A DNA stretch of 64,000 nt, from positions 62,001-126,000 of the forward strand of contig CADBZY010000002.1 in assembly GCA_902799245.1 (NCBI GenBank), written 5' to 3'. Shown here piece by piece: positions 44,179 to 52,558 of this stretch. The number at the start of each line of letters is the position of its first letter. The first letter of the stretch is position 1. The notes beneath the pieces were generated by a model. The model did not search any database, was not told the origin of the DNA, and saw only the letters and a list, made by a program, of their open reading frames with translations. Origin of the DNA: an uncultured Ruminococcus sp. Lineage in GTDB: Bacteria; Bacillota; Clostridia; Oscillospirales; Acutalibacteraceae. The translations under genes and the position numbers were made by a program.

Positions 44179-45154
44179 CCCCTTTTATCCTCACGTTCCA
44201 TCCATCCTGGGCAAGCCTCTGAATGTTGCTCTTTTTTTGGCCAGTCGCTTTGGAAATGTTCGCTGTCGGAACGTACACCGTAAAATTTCCTCCGTCCGGA
44301 TATTTTTCCCGAAGCGTCTGTTTGATCAGATTGTAATACAGAATTCCCTCGCACAGTTCACGGAACGCGGGATGATACGCGCCGCCGACCATGCTGCCTT
44401 CCACGCCGTCGGAGGCGTGAAGTCCGAGCTTGATGACGTTGATCCGCTTCTGCTCAAAGAACCGCAGAAGCTGTGCGCACAGCTTCGTCGCTTCCTCATA
44501 CCCCTGCGGAATGTATTCCCCCGTGCGCATTTTCTCCGCCAACTCGGTGCCTTCCAGCACGACCGTAGGGTAAATCCGCACGGTGTCGGGACGCAAGGCG
44601 GCAAGCTGACGGGCGGTGTATCTTGCGCCGACGTTGTCGTCGCCGTAGAGCCCCGTCATCATCTGTAAGCCGAGAGAAAAGCCGTATTGTTTGATGAGGA
44701 GCGAAGCGTCAATTACATCCTGCGCCGTATGACCGCGCCTGTTGAGCAGCAGTACTTCGTCCTTCATGGACTGTGCTCCCAGTTCGATGGAGGTCACTCC
44801 GTAATGTTTGAGTGTTTTCAATATTTCATCGTCGATGGCGTCGGGTCTTGTAGATACCCGAATGCCGGCCACTTTTCCTTCCGCGACAAATCCGTGCGCG
44901 GCTTCCAGTAATTCCATCATGTAGTCCCGATTGATCGCGGTAAAACTCCCGCCGAAGAAGGCGATCTCCGCGTTGGCTCCTTCAAAGCGCGGTGAGGCAA
45001 GCGCCGTATGCACCGCCCTGCGAACGTCGTCGGCTGTCGGCTGCCGGACAGCGCCGGAAATGGTGCGCTGATTGCAGAAGGCACACCGGTGCGGGCAGCC
45101 GTTGTGCGGAATGAAGATGGATATATTGGAATGTTTGTTTGCTTTGTCCGGCAT
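44096..45154 (-). CDS. Radical SAM protein, Elp3-like
   Basis: 352 residues. The cluster motif is Cys20-x3-Cys24-x2-Cys27 in NGCPHRCAFCNQ, followed by FFGGSFTAI, VSTRPDAIDDEIL and SIELGAQSM, as in Elp3/HemN-like enzymes with the Elp3-type opening. There is no C-terminal acetyltransferase domain, so it is not a full Elp3. Reaction unknown; tRNA modification is a guess from kinship. It starts one base after the rnc stop and is coupled to it. Radical SAM genes next to rnc are common in Clostridia. Confidence 0.9.
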   Translation of the reverse strand: MPDKANKHSNISIFIPHNGCPHRCAFCNQRTISGAVRQPTADDVRRAVHTALASPRFEGANAEIAFFGGSFTAINRDYMMELLEAAHGFVAEGKVAGIRVSTRPDAIDDEILKTLKHYGVTSIELGAQSMKDEVLLLNRRGHTAQDVIDASLLIKQYGFSLGLQMMTGLYGDDNVGARYTARQLAALRPDTVRIYPTVVLEGTELAEKMRTGEYIPQGYEEATKLCAQLLRFFEQKRINVIKLGLHASDGVEGSMVGGAYHPAFRELCEGILYYNLIKQTLREKYPDGGNFTVYVPTANISKATGQKKSNIQRLAQDGWNVRIKGDDAIDGKDGENRRKCKIEPLHQPDSKA

Positions 45155-45155
45155 A

Positions 45156-45851
45156 TCAGTAACCCATGAGTTCCAGCGCTTCGTGCGCGGCGTTCTGTTC
45201 GGCTTCCTTCTTGCTCCTGCCGCCGCCTTTGCCGATCACGTTGCTGTTTAAGTGTACTTCCACCACAAAATGCTTGTTGTGGTCGGGTCCGCTCTCGCCG
45301 ACAAGGACGTAGCTCAGCTTTTCCTCAGCGTTCTGCTGAATGATCTCCTGCAGCATGGTCTTGTAATCCTTGCTGCGGTAGAGGTTCGGGTGTTCCAGTT
45401 CTTCCAGAACAAAGCCCATCACGAATTCACGCGCCTTTTCCATGCCGCCGTCGAGGAATATCGCCGCGATCAGCGCCTCAAACGCGTCGGCCAGAATGGA
45501 AGGACGCTTGTCGCCACCGGAATTGCGCTCTCCCCTGCCGAACATGAGGTATTCTCCCAGTTGAATCTTCTTAGCGAAGCCGCAGAGCGTGCGCTCGCAC
45601 ACCAGCGAGGAACGCAGCTTAGTCAGGTCGCCCTCCTGCTTGCTGCGGAACTTAGCATAAAGGTGCTCCGACACCACTATGCTAAGCACCGCATCTCCCA
45701 AAAATTCCAGACGCTCATTGCTCTGGAGATGTTTTCCCTCGTTGGCGTAGGACGAATGTGTCAGCGCCGTGAGAAGGTATTTTTTGTTGTTGAAATGATA
45801 GCCTATTGTGTCCTCCAAATACGAGGGATCAAGGCTCTTCTGTTCCGTCAT
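45156..45851 (-). CDS. rnc: Ribonuclease III
   Basis: 231 residues. The signature ERLEFLGDAVLSIV carries the acidic Mg-binding residues; ILADAFEALIAAIFLDGG completes the catalytic domain. The last 70 residues are the double-stranded RNA-binding domain (KKEAEQNAAHEAL). It matures rRNA precursors and degrades duplex RNA. It is followed directly by the radical SAM gene and preceded by plsX. Confidence 0.97.
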   Translation of the reverse strand: MTEQKSLDPSYLEDTIGYHFNNKKYLLTALTHSSYANEGKHLQSNERLEFLGDAVLSIVVSEHLYAKFRSKQEGDLTKLRSSLVCERTLCGFAKKIQLGEYLMFGRGERNSGGDKRPSILADAFEALIAAIFLDGGMEKAREFVMGFVLEELEHPNLYRSKDYKTMLQEIIQQNAEEKLSYVLVGESGPDHNKHFVVEVHLNSNVIGKGGGRSKKEAEQNAAHEALELMGY

Positions 45852-45887
45852 GATTTCATATCAGCCTTTCTAATCAGTTTGGAGTGT

Positions 45888-45935
45888 GGAATGTGGAATG
45901 TGGAGTTCATGGAATGATGCAGCACAAACTCCACA
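45888..45935. repeat. Heptamer repeat plus inverted repeat between plsX and rnc
   Basis: Plus strand GTGTGGAATGTGGAATGTGG shows three near-copies of a GTGGAAT heptamer; TGTGGAGTT (45899-45907) has its exact reverse complement AACTCCACA at 45927-45935. It sits in the leader of rnc, about 48 bases from its ATG. The layout (short tandem units beside a hairpin) resembles copies A-D, but the sequence differs. Confidence 0.6.
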
Positions 45936-45948
45936 CCCCGAACTTATA

Positions 45949-46962
45949 TTATTCGTCCGCTTTGTCGGCGTTCACGCTGATGTCTTCGGCGATCTTGCCG
46001 ATGACATCGCTTGCCACGAATTCACGTGTCAACCGGATAGCGTTGCAGATGGTGATCGCCTTGCTGCTGCCGTGTGCCTTGAATACCGGCTTCTTCACGC
46101 CGAGGAAGGGAGCGCCGCCGTATTCGTTGTGATCCATTGACTTCTTGATGGCGTTCAGGTCTTTGAGCATGACCGCCGCGCCCAGCTTGTTGAGGATGTT
46201 CTTCTTGAACACGCCCTTGAATTTGCTCGAAAGCATGGAAGCAACACCCTCGTAGGTTTTCAGGATGATGTTGCCTGTAAAACCGTCGGCGACAACCACG
46301 TCCGCGCCGCCTTCGGCGATGTCACGCGTTTCAAAGTTGCCGATAAAATTGATATTCGGCTCGTCCTTGAGCAGCGCATAGGTTGCCTTGCGCAGCTCGT
46401 CGCCCTTGGTTTCCTCTGTGCCGATGTTGGCAAGACCGACACGCGGATTCTCCACACCGAGCACGTTCTTCATGTAGACCGAACCCATATGCGCAAACTG
46501 CACCAGCATTTCAGGTCGGCAGTCGGCATTTGCGCCGCAGTCGATGAGCATGAATTTGCCGTCCGCGTTGGGCATGACCGGAGCAAGAGCCGGACGCTTC
46601 ACGCCTTTGATACGCTTGACAATCAGCGTCGCGCCGGTGAGCATGGCGCCCGTGCTGCCAGCGCTGATCATCGCATCGCCGCCGTCGCCGGCAAGAAGGC
46701 GAAGACCGACCGCCATGGAGCTGTTTTTCTTGGACTTCATCAGCTCGGTGGGATGATCGCTCATCTCGATCACGTCGGGAGCATGGACGATCTCGATTCT
46801 GTCAAGAGAGATTTCATTTTCCTCGGCGACTTTGCGGATGGTTTCTTCGTCGCCGGTCAGAATGATTTCCACATCCTCGAATTTTTCGACCGCCATCGCG
46901 CAACCCTTGATGATTTCAAGCGGCGCGTTGTCGCCGCCGAATGCGTCAACGATAATTTTCAT
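45949..46962 (-). CDS. plsX: Phosphate acyltransferase PlsX
   Basis: 337 residues. PlsX makes acyl-phosphate from acyl-ACP, the first step of phosphatidic acid synthesis in Firmicutes. IIVDAFGGDNAPLEIIKG, MISAGSTGAMLTGATLIVKRI, LIDCGANADCRPEMLVQFA and GFTGNIILKTYEG are near-consensus. The usual neighbours fabD, fabG and acpP are missing; rnc follows directly after a 97-base gap. Confidence 0.96.
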   Translation of the reverse strand: MKIIVDAFGGDNAPLEIIKGCAMAVEKFEDVEIILTGDEETIRKVAEENEISLDRIEIVHAPDVIEMSDHPTELMKSKKNSSMAVGLRLLAGDGGDAMISAGSTGAMLTGATLIVKRIKGVKRPALAPVMPNADGKFMLIDCGANADCRPEMLVQFAHMGSVYMKNVLGVENPRVGLANIGTEETKGDELRKATYALLKDEPNINFIGNFETRDIAEGGADVVVADGFTGNIILKTYEGVASMLSSKFKGVFKKNILNKLGAAVMLKDLNAIKKSMDHNEYGGAPFLGVKKPVFKAHGSSKAITICNAIRLTREFVASDVIGKIAEDISVNADKADE

Positions 46963-47031
46963 ATTATTTTACCGTAATCCTTTCGTTGTTATTTCCGACA
47001 TATTTCTACATTCGGATCACTCAAACTGTAT

Positions 47032-47475
47032 CTACAAATATTTTTCCATTTTGACATGCTCTATTCCGGCGTCCAGAAATACGCCTGACACGACAGAATA
47101 ACCGCATTTCTCATAAAACGGCACCGCATGGCACTGTGCGCCCATTTCGATTTTTTTATATTCTTGTGCACAGCAGATTTGCTCGAGCTTTTCAAGCATA
47201 AACCTGCCGACACCGATCATGCGGAATTCGGAAAGCACGCAGAAGCGCTGGAGCTTGGCAATACCCTCGCCCTTGTCCATTACGCGGCACGCACCGGCTG
47301 GAATTCCTTTGACAGCGGCATAAAAATGCCTGCATTTGCCGCCGAGAACGTCGTGTTCATCCAATTCAAGGCTCTCGTCAACGCCCTGTTCGTCAATAAA
47401 CACCCTCCGGCGAATGGATTTGCAGATTTCCAGATCTTTTGCATCAGAAACGGAAACAAGCGCAAAATCAGACAT
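47032..47475 (-). CDS. GNAT N-acetyltransferase, ElaA/YjcF-like
   Basis: 147 residues from the ATG at 47475, which has GGGGGG seven bases upstream; a TTG at 47481 abuts it. ICKSIRRRVFIDEQGVDESLELDEHD is the ElaA/YjcF-type opening; RFCVLSEFRMIGVGRFMLEKLEQICC is the acetyl-CoA loop, though R-x-x-G-x-G is altered to RMIGVG. HAVPFYEKCGYSVVSGVFLDAGIEHVKME ends the fold. Substrate unknown. A hairpin repeat copy lies 33 bases upstream. Confidence 0.9.
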   Translation of the reverse strand: MSDFALVSVSDAKDLEICKSIRRRVFIDEQGVDESLELDEHDVLGGKCRHFYAAVKGIPAGACRVMDKGEGIAKLQRFCVLSEFRMIGVGRFMLEKLEQICCAQEYKKIEMGAQCHAVPFYEKCGYSVVSGVFLDAGIEHVKMEKYL

Positions 47476-47508
47476 TTTCAATCCCCCCTGTCAACAATAT
47501 ATAGTTTC

Positions 47509-47564
47509 AGCGCGAAGCGCTCCGATATTATTCACTATTCGTTATTCACCATTCACTATTCACT
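47509..47564 (-). repeat. Dispersed hairpin repeat, copy D
   Basis: On the minus strand, directly from the trmFO stop codon: AGTGAATAGTGAATGGTGAA, then TAACGAATAGTGAATAATA, TCGG and the hairpin AGCGC-TTC-GCGCT (47521-47509), 33 bases before the acetyltransferase ATG. The first base of the tract overlaps the trmFO TAG, so the element forms the whole 3' boundary of that gene. Confidence 0.87.
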
Positions 47565-48870
47565 AAAGCGAAGCGTATGCAAGCGCATTCAGCGCACGCT
47601 CGCTCAAAGCCGCGTACCTCTCCCGCTTGTCCCTGATCTTCGGCTCGATGGGCGGCAGTATGCCGAAATTGGCTCCCATGGGCTGGAAGTCCTTTGTCTC
47701 GCGGTTGCAGATGTGCCTTTGCAGCGCGCCCAGCATGGTAACTTCCGGCAGAATCAGCCGTTCCCTGCCCTGCAATGTGCGAATGGCATTGATGCCGCAG
47801 AGCAGCCCCGAACCTGCCGATTCCATGTAGCCTTCCACGCCGGTGATCTGTCCGGCAAAGAAGATGTTCGTATGCTCTATCATGGAATAATCGCCGTTCA
47901 GAATCTTCGGGGAATTCAAAAATGTATTGCGGTGCATGACGCCGTAGCGCATGAATTCGGCGTTTTTGAGCGCCGGCACCATGCCGAACACACGCTTCTG
48001 CTCACCGAATTTCAGATTTGTCTGGAAGCCCACTAAATTGTAGAGCGTGCCCTCGCGGTTTTCTTTGCGCAGCTGGAGATTGGCCCACGGACGGTGTCCG
48101 GTGTTCGGGTCAATGAGTCCTACCGGCTTCATGGGGCCAAAGCGGATCGCGTCCCTGCCGCGTGAGGCGAGAATTTCGATCGGCATACAGCCCTCGTATA
48201 CCTTCACGCCCTGCGCTTCAAATTCATGCAGCGGCGCGCGTTCCGCGTTGACCAGCGCTTCCTGAAAGGCTTCGTATTCCGCCTTGTTGAGCGGACAGTT
48301 GATGTAATCGTCGTCACCTCTGTCATATCGCGAAGCGGCGAAGGCGTGGGTCATGTCAATGCTTTCCGCGGTGACAATGGGAGCCGCCGCGTCATGGAAA
48401 TTGAGAAATTCGCTGCCGCACAGCTGACCAATTGCCTTGGAAAGCGGTTCGCTCGTGAGCGGGCCTGTCGCGATAATCACAACGTCATCCGAGGGGATTT
48501 CGGTCAGTTCCTGCTCGATCACCTCGATATTCGGGTGACTGCGGATGGCCTGTGTCACCTTCGCGGCAAAGATATTCCTGTCCACGGCAAGCGCGCCGCC
48601 TGCCGGAACGCTGCATTCATCGGCAATTTTCAGAAGAAGCGAGCCGAGTCTGCGCATTTCCTCCTTCATCAGTCCTGCGGCGGAATCAAGCCTTGCGGCT
48701 TTGAGGGAATTGGAACAGATCAGCTCGGCAAAGTCGGGATTCTTGTGGGCGGGCGTGAATTTCTTTGGCTTCATTTCATAGAGCCTTACCTTCGCGCCGC
48801 CTTCGGCGCACTGCCACGCCGCTTCACATCCGGCGAGTCCGGCGCCGGCTACCGTTACGCTCCCGTTCAT
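47563..48870 (-). CDS. trmFO: Methylenetetrahydrofolate-tRNA-(uracil-5-)-methyltransferase
   Basis: 435 residues from the ATG at 48870, preceded by GGAGAG; the upstream extension has no site. TrmFO makes ribothymidine at tRNA position 54 using folate and FAD. VTVAGAGLAGCEAAWQ is the FAD-binding motif, FAELICSNSLKA and the Cys of RETKDFQPMGANFGI-type end region are typical. Its ATG overlaps the topA stop by four bases, giving the classic dprA-topA-trmFO order. Confidence 0.96.
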   Translation of the reverse strand: MNGSVTVAGAGLAGCEAAWQCAEGGAKVRLYEMKPKKFTPAHKNPDFAELICSNSLKAARLDSAAGLMKEEMRRLGSLLLKIADECSVPAGGALAVDRNIFAAKVTQAIRSHPNIEVIEQELTEIPSDDVVIIATGPLTSEPLSKAIGQLCGSEFLNFHDAAAPIVTAESIDMTHAFAASRYDRGDDDYINCPLNKAEYEAFQEALVNAERAPLHEFEAQGVKVYEGCMPIEILASRGRDAIRFGPMKPVGLIDPNTGHRPWANLQLRKENREGTLYNLVGFQTNLKFGEQKRVFGMVPALKNAEFMRYGVMHRNTFLNSPKILNGDYSMIEHTNIFFAGQITGVEGYMESAGSGLLCGINAIRTLQGRERLILPEVTMLGALQRHICNRETKDFQPMGANFGILPPIEPKIRDKRERYAALSERALNALAYASL

Positions 48871-50978
48871 TGCGCCTTCTCTCCGTTTGTATCGTTGAGA
48901 TTGATGCTGTAGCCGCATTCCTTCTCCGCGCAGTAGAGTCTGTTGATCTTTTTGGTCTGTTTCTTATAGAGAATTCTGCCGCACTTGGGGCATTTTTCCC
49001 TTGTCGGCTCGTCCCACGAAACAAAATCGCAGGTCGGATAGTTGGAACAGCCGTAAAATACCTTGCCTCGCTTGGATTTCTGCCTGACCACCTTGCCGCC
49101 GCACTTGGGACAGTCGGCGTCCATCTCGACCACAATCTTCTTGATGTTGCGGCATTCCGGGAAGCCGGGACAGGCGATGAATTTGCCGTAGCGTCCGGTC
49201 TTGATGACCATCTTTCTGCCGCACTTTTCGCAGATGATGTCGGTTTCCTCGTCGGGTATCTTCATGTCGATACCCTCCATGTCCTTCTTTACTTCCGCAA
49301 GGTTCTTTTCAAAATCACCGTAAAATTCTCCGAGCGTTTCAATCCATTCCTTGGAACCGTCGGCAATGCAGTCGAGATTGCGCTCCATGCCCGCGGTGAA
49401 TTTAAGGTTGACGATCTTGGAAAAGCGCTCCTTGAGCAGCTTGTTGACAAGCTCTCCGAGTTCGGTGGGAACAAGGGATTTGCCGTCACGGGTGACATAT
49501 TCCCTTCCGACCACGGTGGTGATGATCGTCGCATAGGTGGAAGGTCTGCCGATTCCGTTTTCTTCCAGCGCCTTGATCAGCGTAGCTTCGGTATATCTCG
49601 CCGGTGGCTGGGTGAAGTGCTGGGAACCGGTCAGCTCCTTGACCTTGAGCGGCATTCCTTCCTCGAGCGGAGGAAGCGCGCCGCCGTCTTCTTCCTCTTC
49701 GTCCTTGCTTTCTTCGTAAAGCACGGTGTAGCCGTCAAATTTGACGGTGTAGCCTGACGCTTTGAAGATATATCTTCCGCCGAGAATGTCAACGGAAACG
49801 GTGTTGTGAATACACTGTGCCATCAGGCTGGCGGTGAAGCGCGACCAGATCAGCTTATAGAGCTTGTACTGATCGGATGTCAGGCTGTCCTTGATACTCT
49901 CGGGATCAAGTGACGGCATGGTGGGACGGATTGCTTCGTGGCCGTCCTGTGCGCCTGCTTTTGTCTTGAAATTGTAGGGCTTGGCGGGAAGGTACTTTTC
50001 GCCCCAGCGGTTCTTGATGTACTCGGTGCCCTCGTTTCTTGCGTCGTCGGAAATTCTCAGAGAGTCGGTTCTCATGTAGGTGATGATACCGACAGCGCCC
50101 ATTCCGGCGATCTCGACGCCCTCGTAAAGCTCCTGCGCCACTTTCATGGTACGGCGGCTCTGGAAATTCAGCTTGCGGCTGGCTTCCTGCTGGAGCGTCG
50201 AAGTGATGAACGGCGGCGCGGGCGTCTTTTTGCGGGTGCCCTTCTTGATGCTGTCCACCTTGAAATCCGCTCCGTCCAGCTCGGCCAGAATCGCGTCGGC
50301 CTGTGCCTTGTCGGAAATGCGCAGCTTTTCTTCCTCGCCTGCCATACCGTAGAGCTTGGCAGGGAACGCCTTGCGACCTCCCTTGGGAATGAATTTGCCC
50401 TCTATCGTCCAGTATTCCTCGGGAACAAAGGCGCGAATTTCCTCTTCCCTGTCGCAGATGACGCGAACAGCCACCGATTGCACACGTCCTGCCGAAAGCC
50501 CGCGGCGAATCTTCTGGGACACAAACGGGCTGAGTCGATAGCCCACGATTCTGTCGAGCAAACGGCGGCACTGCTGGGCGTTGACCAGCTTCATGTCGAT
50601 GGTTCTGGGGCATTGAATACCGTTCTGCACGGTGTTCTTGGTAATCTCGTTGAATGTAACGCGATTCTGCTCATTCGGGTCAAGCCCCAAAATATAGGCA
50701 AGATGCCACGAAATGGCTTCTCCTTCGCGGTCAGGGTCGGTTGCGAGATAGACGAAATCGCACTTTTCGGCAGCCGCCTTGATCTTCTCGACAAGCTCTT
50801 CCTTGCCCTTGATGATCTCGTACTTGGGCTTGAAATCGTGCTTGACGTCCACACCCAGTCTGCTCTTCGGCAGGTCGCGCACGTGACCCATCGAGGCGAT
50901 CACATCGTAGCCCGTGCCGAGGTATTTTTTTATTGTCTTTGCCTTGGCAGGAGACTCGACTATAACTAACTTAGACAA
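48867..50978 (-). CDS. topA: DNA topoisomerase I
   Basis: 703 residues. The Toprim domain begins LVIVESPAKAKTIKKYLG; the active tyrosine is in GIITYMRTDSLRIS. Three C-terminal zinc fingers follow (CEKC...CPGFPEC, CPKC...CSNYPTC, CPKC...CAEKEC). It relaxes negative supercoils by a type IA strand passage. The start is TTG at 50978, the canonical position for MSKLVIVESP, with AAAGG about 13 bases upstream. Coupled to trmFO. Confidence 0.97.
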   Translation of the reverse strand: MSKLVIVESPAKAKTIKKYLGTGYDVIASMGHVRDLPKSRLGVDVKHDFKPKYEIIKGKEELVEKIKAAAEKCDFVYLATDPDREGEAISWHLAYILGLDPNEQNRVTFNEITKNTVQNGIQCPRTIDMKLVNAQQCRRLLDRIVGYRLSPFVSQKIRRGLSAGRVQSVAVRVICDREEEIRAFVPEEYWTIEGKFIPKGGRKAFPAKLYGMAGEEEKLRISDKAQADAILAELDGADFKVDSIKKGTRKKTPAPPFITSTLQQEASRKLNFQSRRTMKVAQELYEGVEIAGMGAVGIITYMRTDSLRISDDARNEGTEYIKNRWGEKYLPAKPYNFKTKAGAQDGHEAIRPTMPSLDPESIKDSLTSDQYKLYKLIWSRFTASLMAQCIHNTVSVDILGGRYIFKASGYTVKFDGYTVLYEESKDEEEEDGGALPPLEEGMPLKVKELTGSQHFTQPPARYTEATLIKALEENGIGRPSTYATIITTVVGREYVTRDGKSLVPTELGELVNKLLKERFSKIVNLKFTAGMERNLDCIADGSKEWIETLGEFYGDFEKNLAEVKKDMEGIDMKIPDEETDIICEKCGRKMVIKTGRYGKFIACPGFPECRNIKKIVVEMDADCPKCGGKVVRQKSKRGKVFYGCSNYPTCDFVSWDEPTREKCPKCGRILYKKQTKKINRLYCAEKECGYSINLNDTNGEKAQ

Positions 50979-51026
50979 ATAATATCATGCCTTTCATTGA
51001 TATATCTATTAAACGCGGAATAGAAA

Positions 51027-52322
51027 CTATCCCTTTGTATACTTATTTCCGGGCAGCGCCCTGACTGCCGCATAAAGCTCCAGTTCTGTCAAGCAGCGTG
51101 AAAGCTCGGAGGAATCCATCGCCAGCTCGCTCATAAGGTCATGAAAGTGCTTCGGAACAGTGTCAAGCGCCTTCCACACTCTCTGCGCGCTTGGTGAGAC
51201 GCCGATAGGCAATAAAGATTCGTCCGAGGCAGGCTGTGTTATCGCTGCCTCCTTCTCCGGCTCTTTGGCGGAGGGAGAATGCGCCGTTTTTGCAGGCTTC
51301 TCTTTCTTTGCGGGCTTTTGCGGAAGCTCTTCGGGCGTCATGCCATACCCGGCGGCGACAGCCTCTCTGTCCCATTTCGGGCGGACATTCTTTTCGTAGA
51401 CACGGGAATTCTGATTTTCAAGATTGATGGTTCGCAGCCGATGCGGGAATTTCACCACATATTCCTGCAAAACATCTCTTGCGGATTCTATCGGAACTGC
51501 TCCGTCAAAAATCAGACGGTTGGTGCCTTTCGCCAGATAGCTGTTGATCTCGCCCGGCACAGAAAAAATATCCTTGCCCTGTTCGAGCGCAAGATTAGCG
51601 GTAATCAGTGAACCGCTATGGGCGCCCGCTTCCACCACGATCACGCCCAGAGACAGCGCTGAAATAAGCCGGTTGCGTATCGGGAAGTGATACGCCAGCG
51701 GAGGCGCGCCGGGAGGATATTCCGAAACGAGCGCACCGCAGGTGGAGATGACTTTGCGAAGGCCTTCATTTTCCGTATTGTATCGGGTATTGATACCGCA
51801 CCCCAGCACGGCAATTGTCTTGCCGCCCGACAAAAGCGCTCCCTGATGAGCGGCTGTGTCGATGCCCCTTGCGCAGCCGCTTACAACAATGGCGCCGCAC
51901 GCCGCCAGATCCTTGGCGATGGATGTCGCTGTGGTGAAACCGTAGCGGCTGGCGCGCCGGGTGCCGACCATGGCAATACATACCTCGTCATCAATATCCG
52001 GCAGCTCGCCGCAGATATACAGCGCGGCAGGATAATCGGGAATATTGCGCAGCCTTATCGGGTAGTTTTCATCCTCAGGAGTAATGATACTGTAACCGAG
52101 ACGCTCACAGGCGTCCAAGATCTCTTCCGCCACGTCAATCGGGGTATCCATCAATCTCGGAAGCTCCTTGGGACCCAATATGCCGCTGAGTCTGAGTTCC
52201 TGCTCATCGGCTTTAAATACGCCCTTACAGGAGCCGAAGTATTCCAGAAGCTGCGGAACCTTCCGACTTCCTTCTCCGACGGCCTGCTGCAGCCACACTC
52301 CGTACAGTTGGTTTTCCTCCAT
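51027..52322 (-). CDS. dprA: DNA-processing protein DprA/Smf
   Basis: 431 residues from the ATG at 52322 with GGAGG 12 bases upstream. DprA protects incoming single-stranded DNA and loads RecA during transformation. A SAM-like N-terminal domain precedes the Rossmann-like DprA core: VGTRRASRYG, VSGCARGIDTAAHQGAL, VVEAGAHSGSLITANLALEQG, PGEINSYLAKGTNRLI. After a Lys/Pro/Ala-rich linker (about 340-375) comes a C-terminal winged-helix domain. First gene of dprA-topA-trmFO. Confidence 0.95.
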   Translation of the reverse strand: MEENQLYGVWLQQAVGEGSRKVPQLLEYFGSCKGVFKADEQELRLSGILGPKELPRLMDTPIDVAEEILDACERLGYSIITPEDENYPIRLRNIPDYPAALYICGELPDIDDEVCIAMVGTRRASRYGFTTATSIAKDLAACGAIVVSGCARGIDTAAHQGALLSGGKTIAVLGCGINTRYNTENEGLRKVISTCGALVSEYPPGAPPLAYHFPIRNRLISALSLGVIVVEAGAHSGSLITANLALEQGKDIFSVPGEINSYLAKGTNRLIFDGAVPIESARDVLQEYVVKFPHRLRTINLENQNSRVYEKNVRPKWDREAVAAGYGMTPEELPQKPAKKEKPAKTAHSPSAKEPEKEAAITQPASDESLLPIGVSPSAQRVWKALDTVPKHFHDLMSELAMDSSELSRCLTELELYAAVRALPGNKYTKG

Positions 52323-52465
52323 GCGATCAAAACACCTCCGATTTTTGCAGATAGTACCCGGACACAATTAATATATAGTATATAGCTTTATTTCAGGAAA
52401 TTTATTAATTTTCTATTAATAAACCAAAAGAAAAAAGTTCACGTCGTATCATTGGCCGAGAAAAA

Positions 52466-52505
52466 AGAAAAAAACAAAGAGCAACAGCAACGCTGCCTCT
52501 CTCTG
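52466..52505 (-). terminator. Terminator after the gene at 52559-53239
   Basis: On the minus strand CAGAGAGAGGCAGC pairs with GCTGTTGCTCTTTG (13 of 14 pairs counting G-U), loop GTT, then seven T residues. Confidence 0.75.
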
Positions 52506-52558
52506 TTTTTCTGAACAAAATGGATTGCAATTGGCGTGAAGGCCGGTCCATGCAACAC

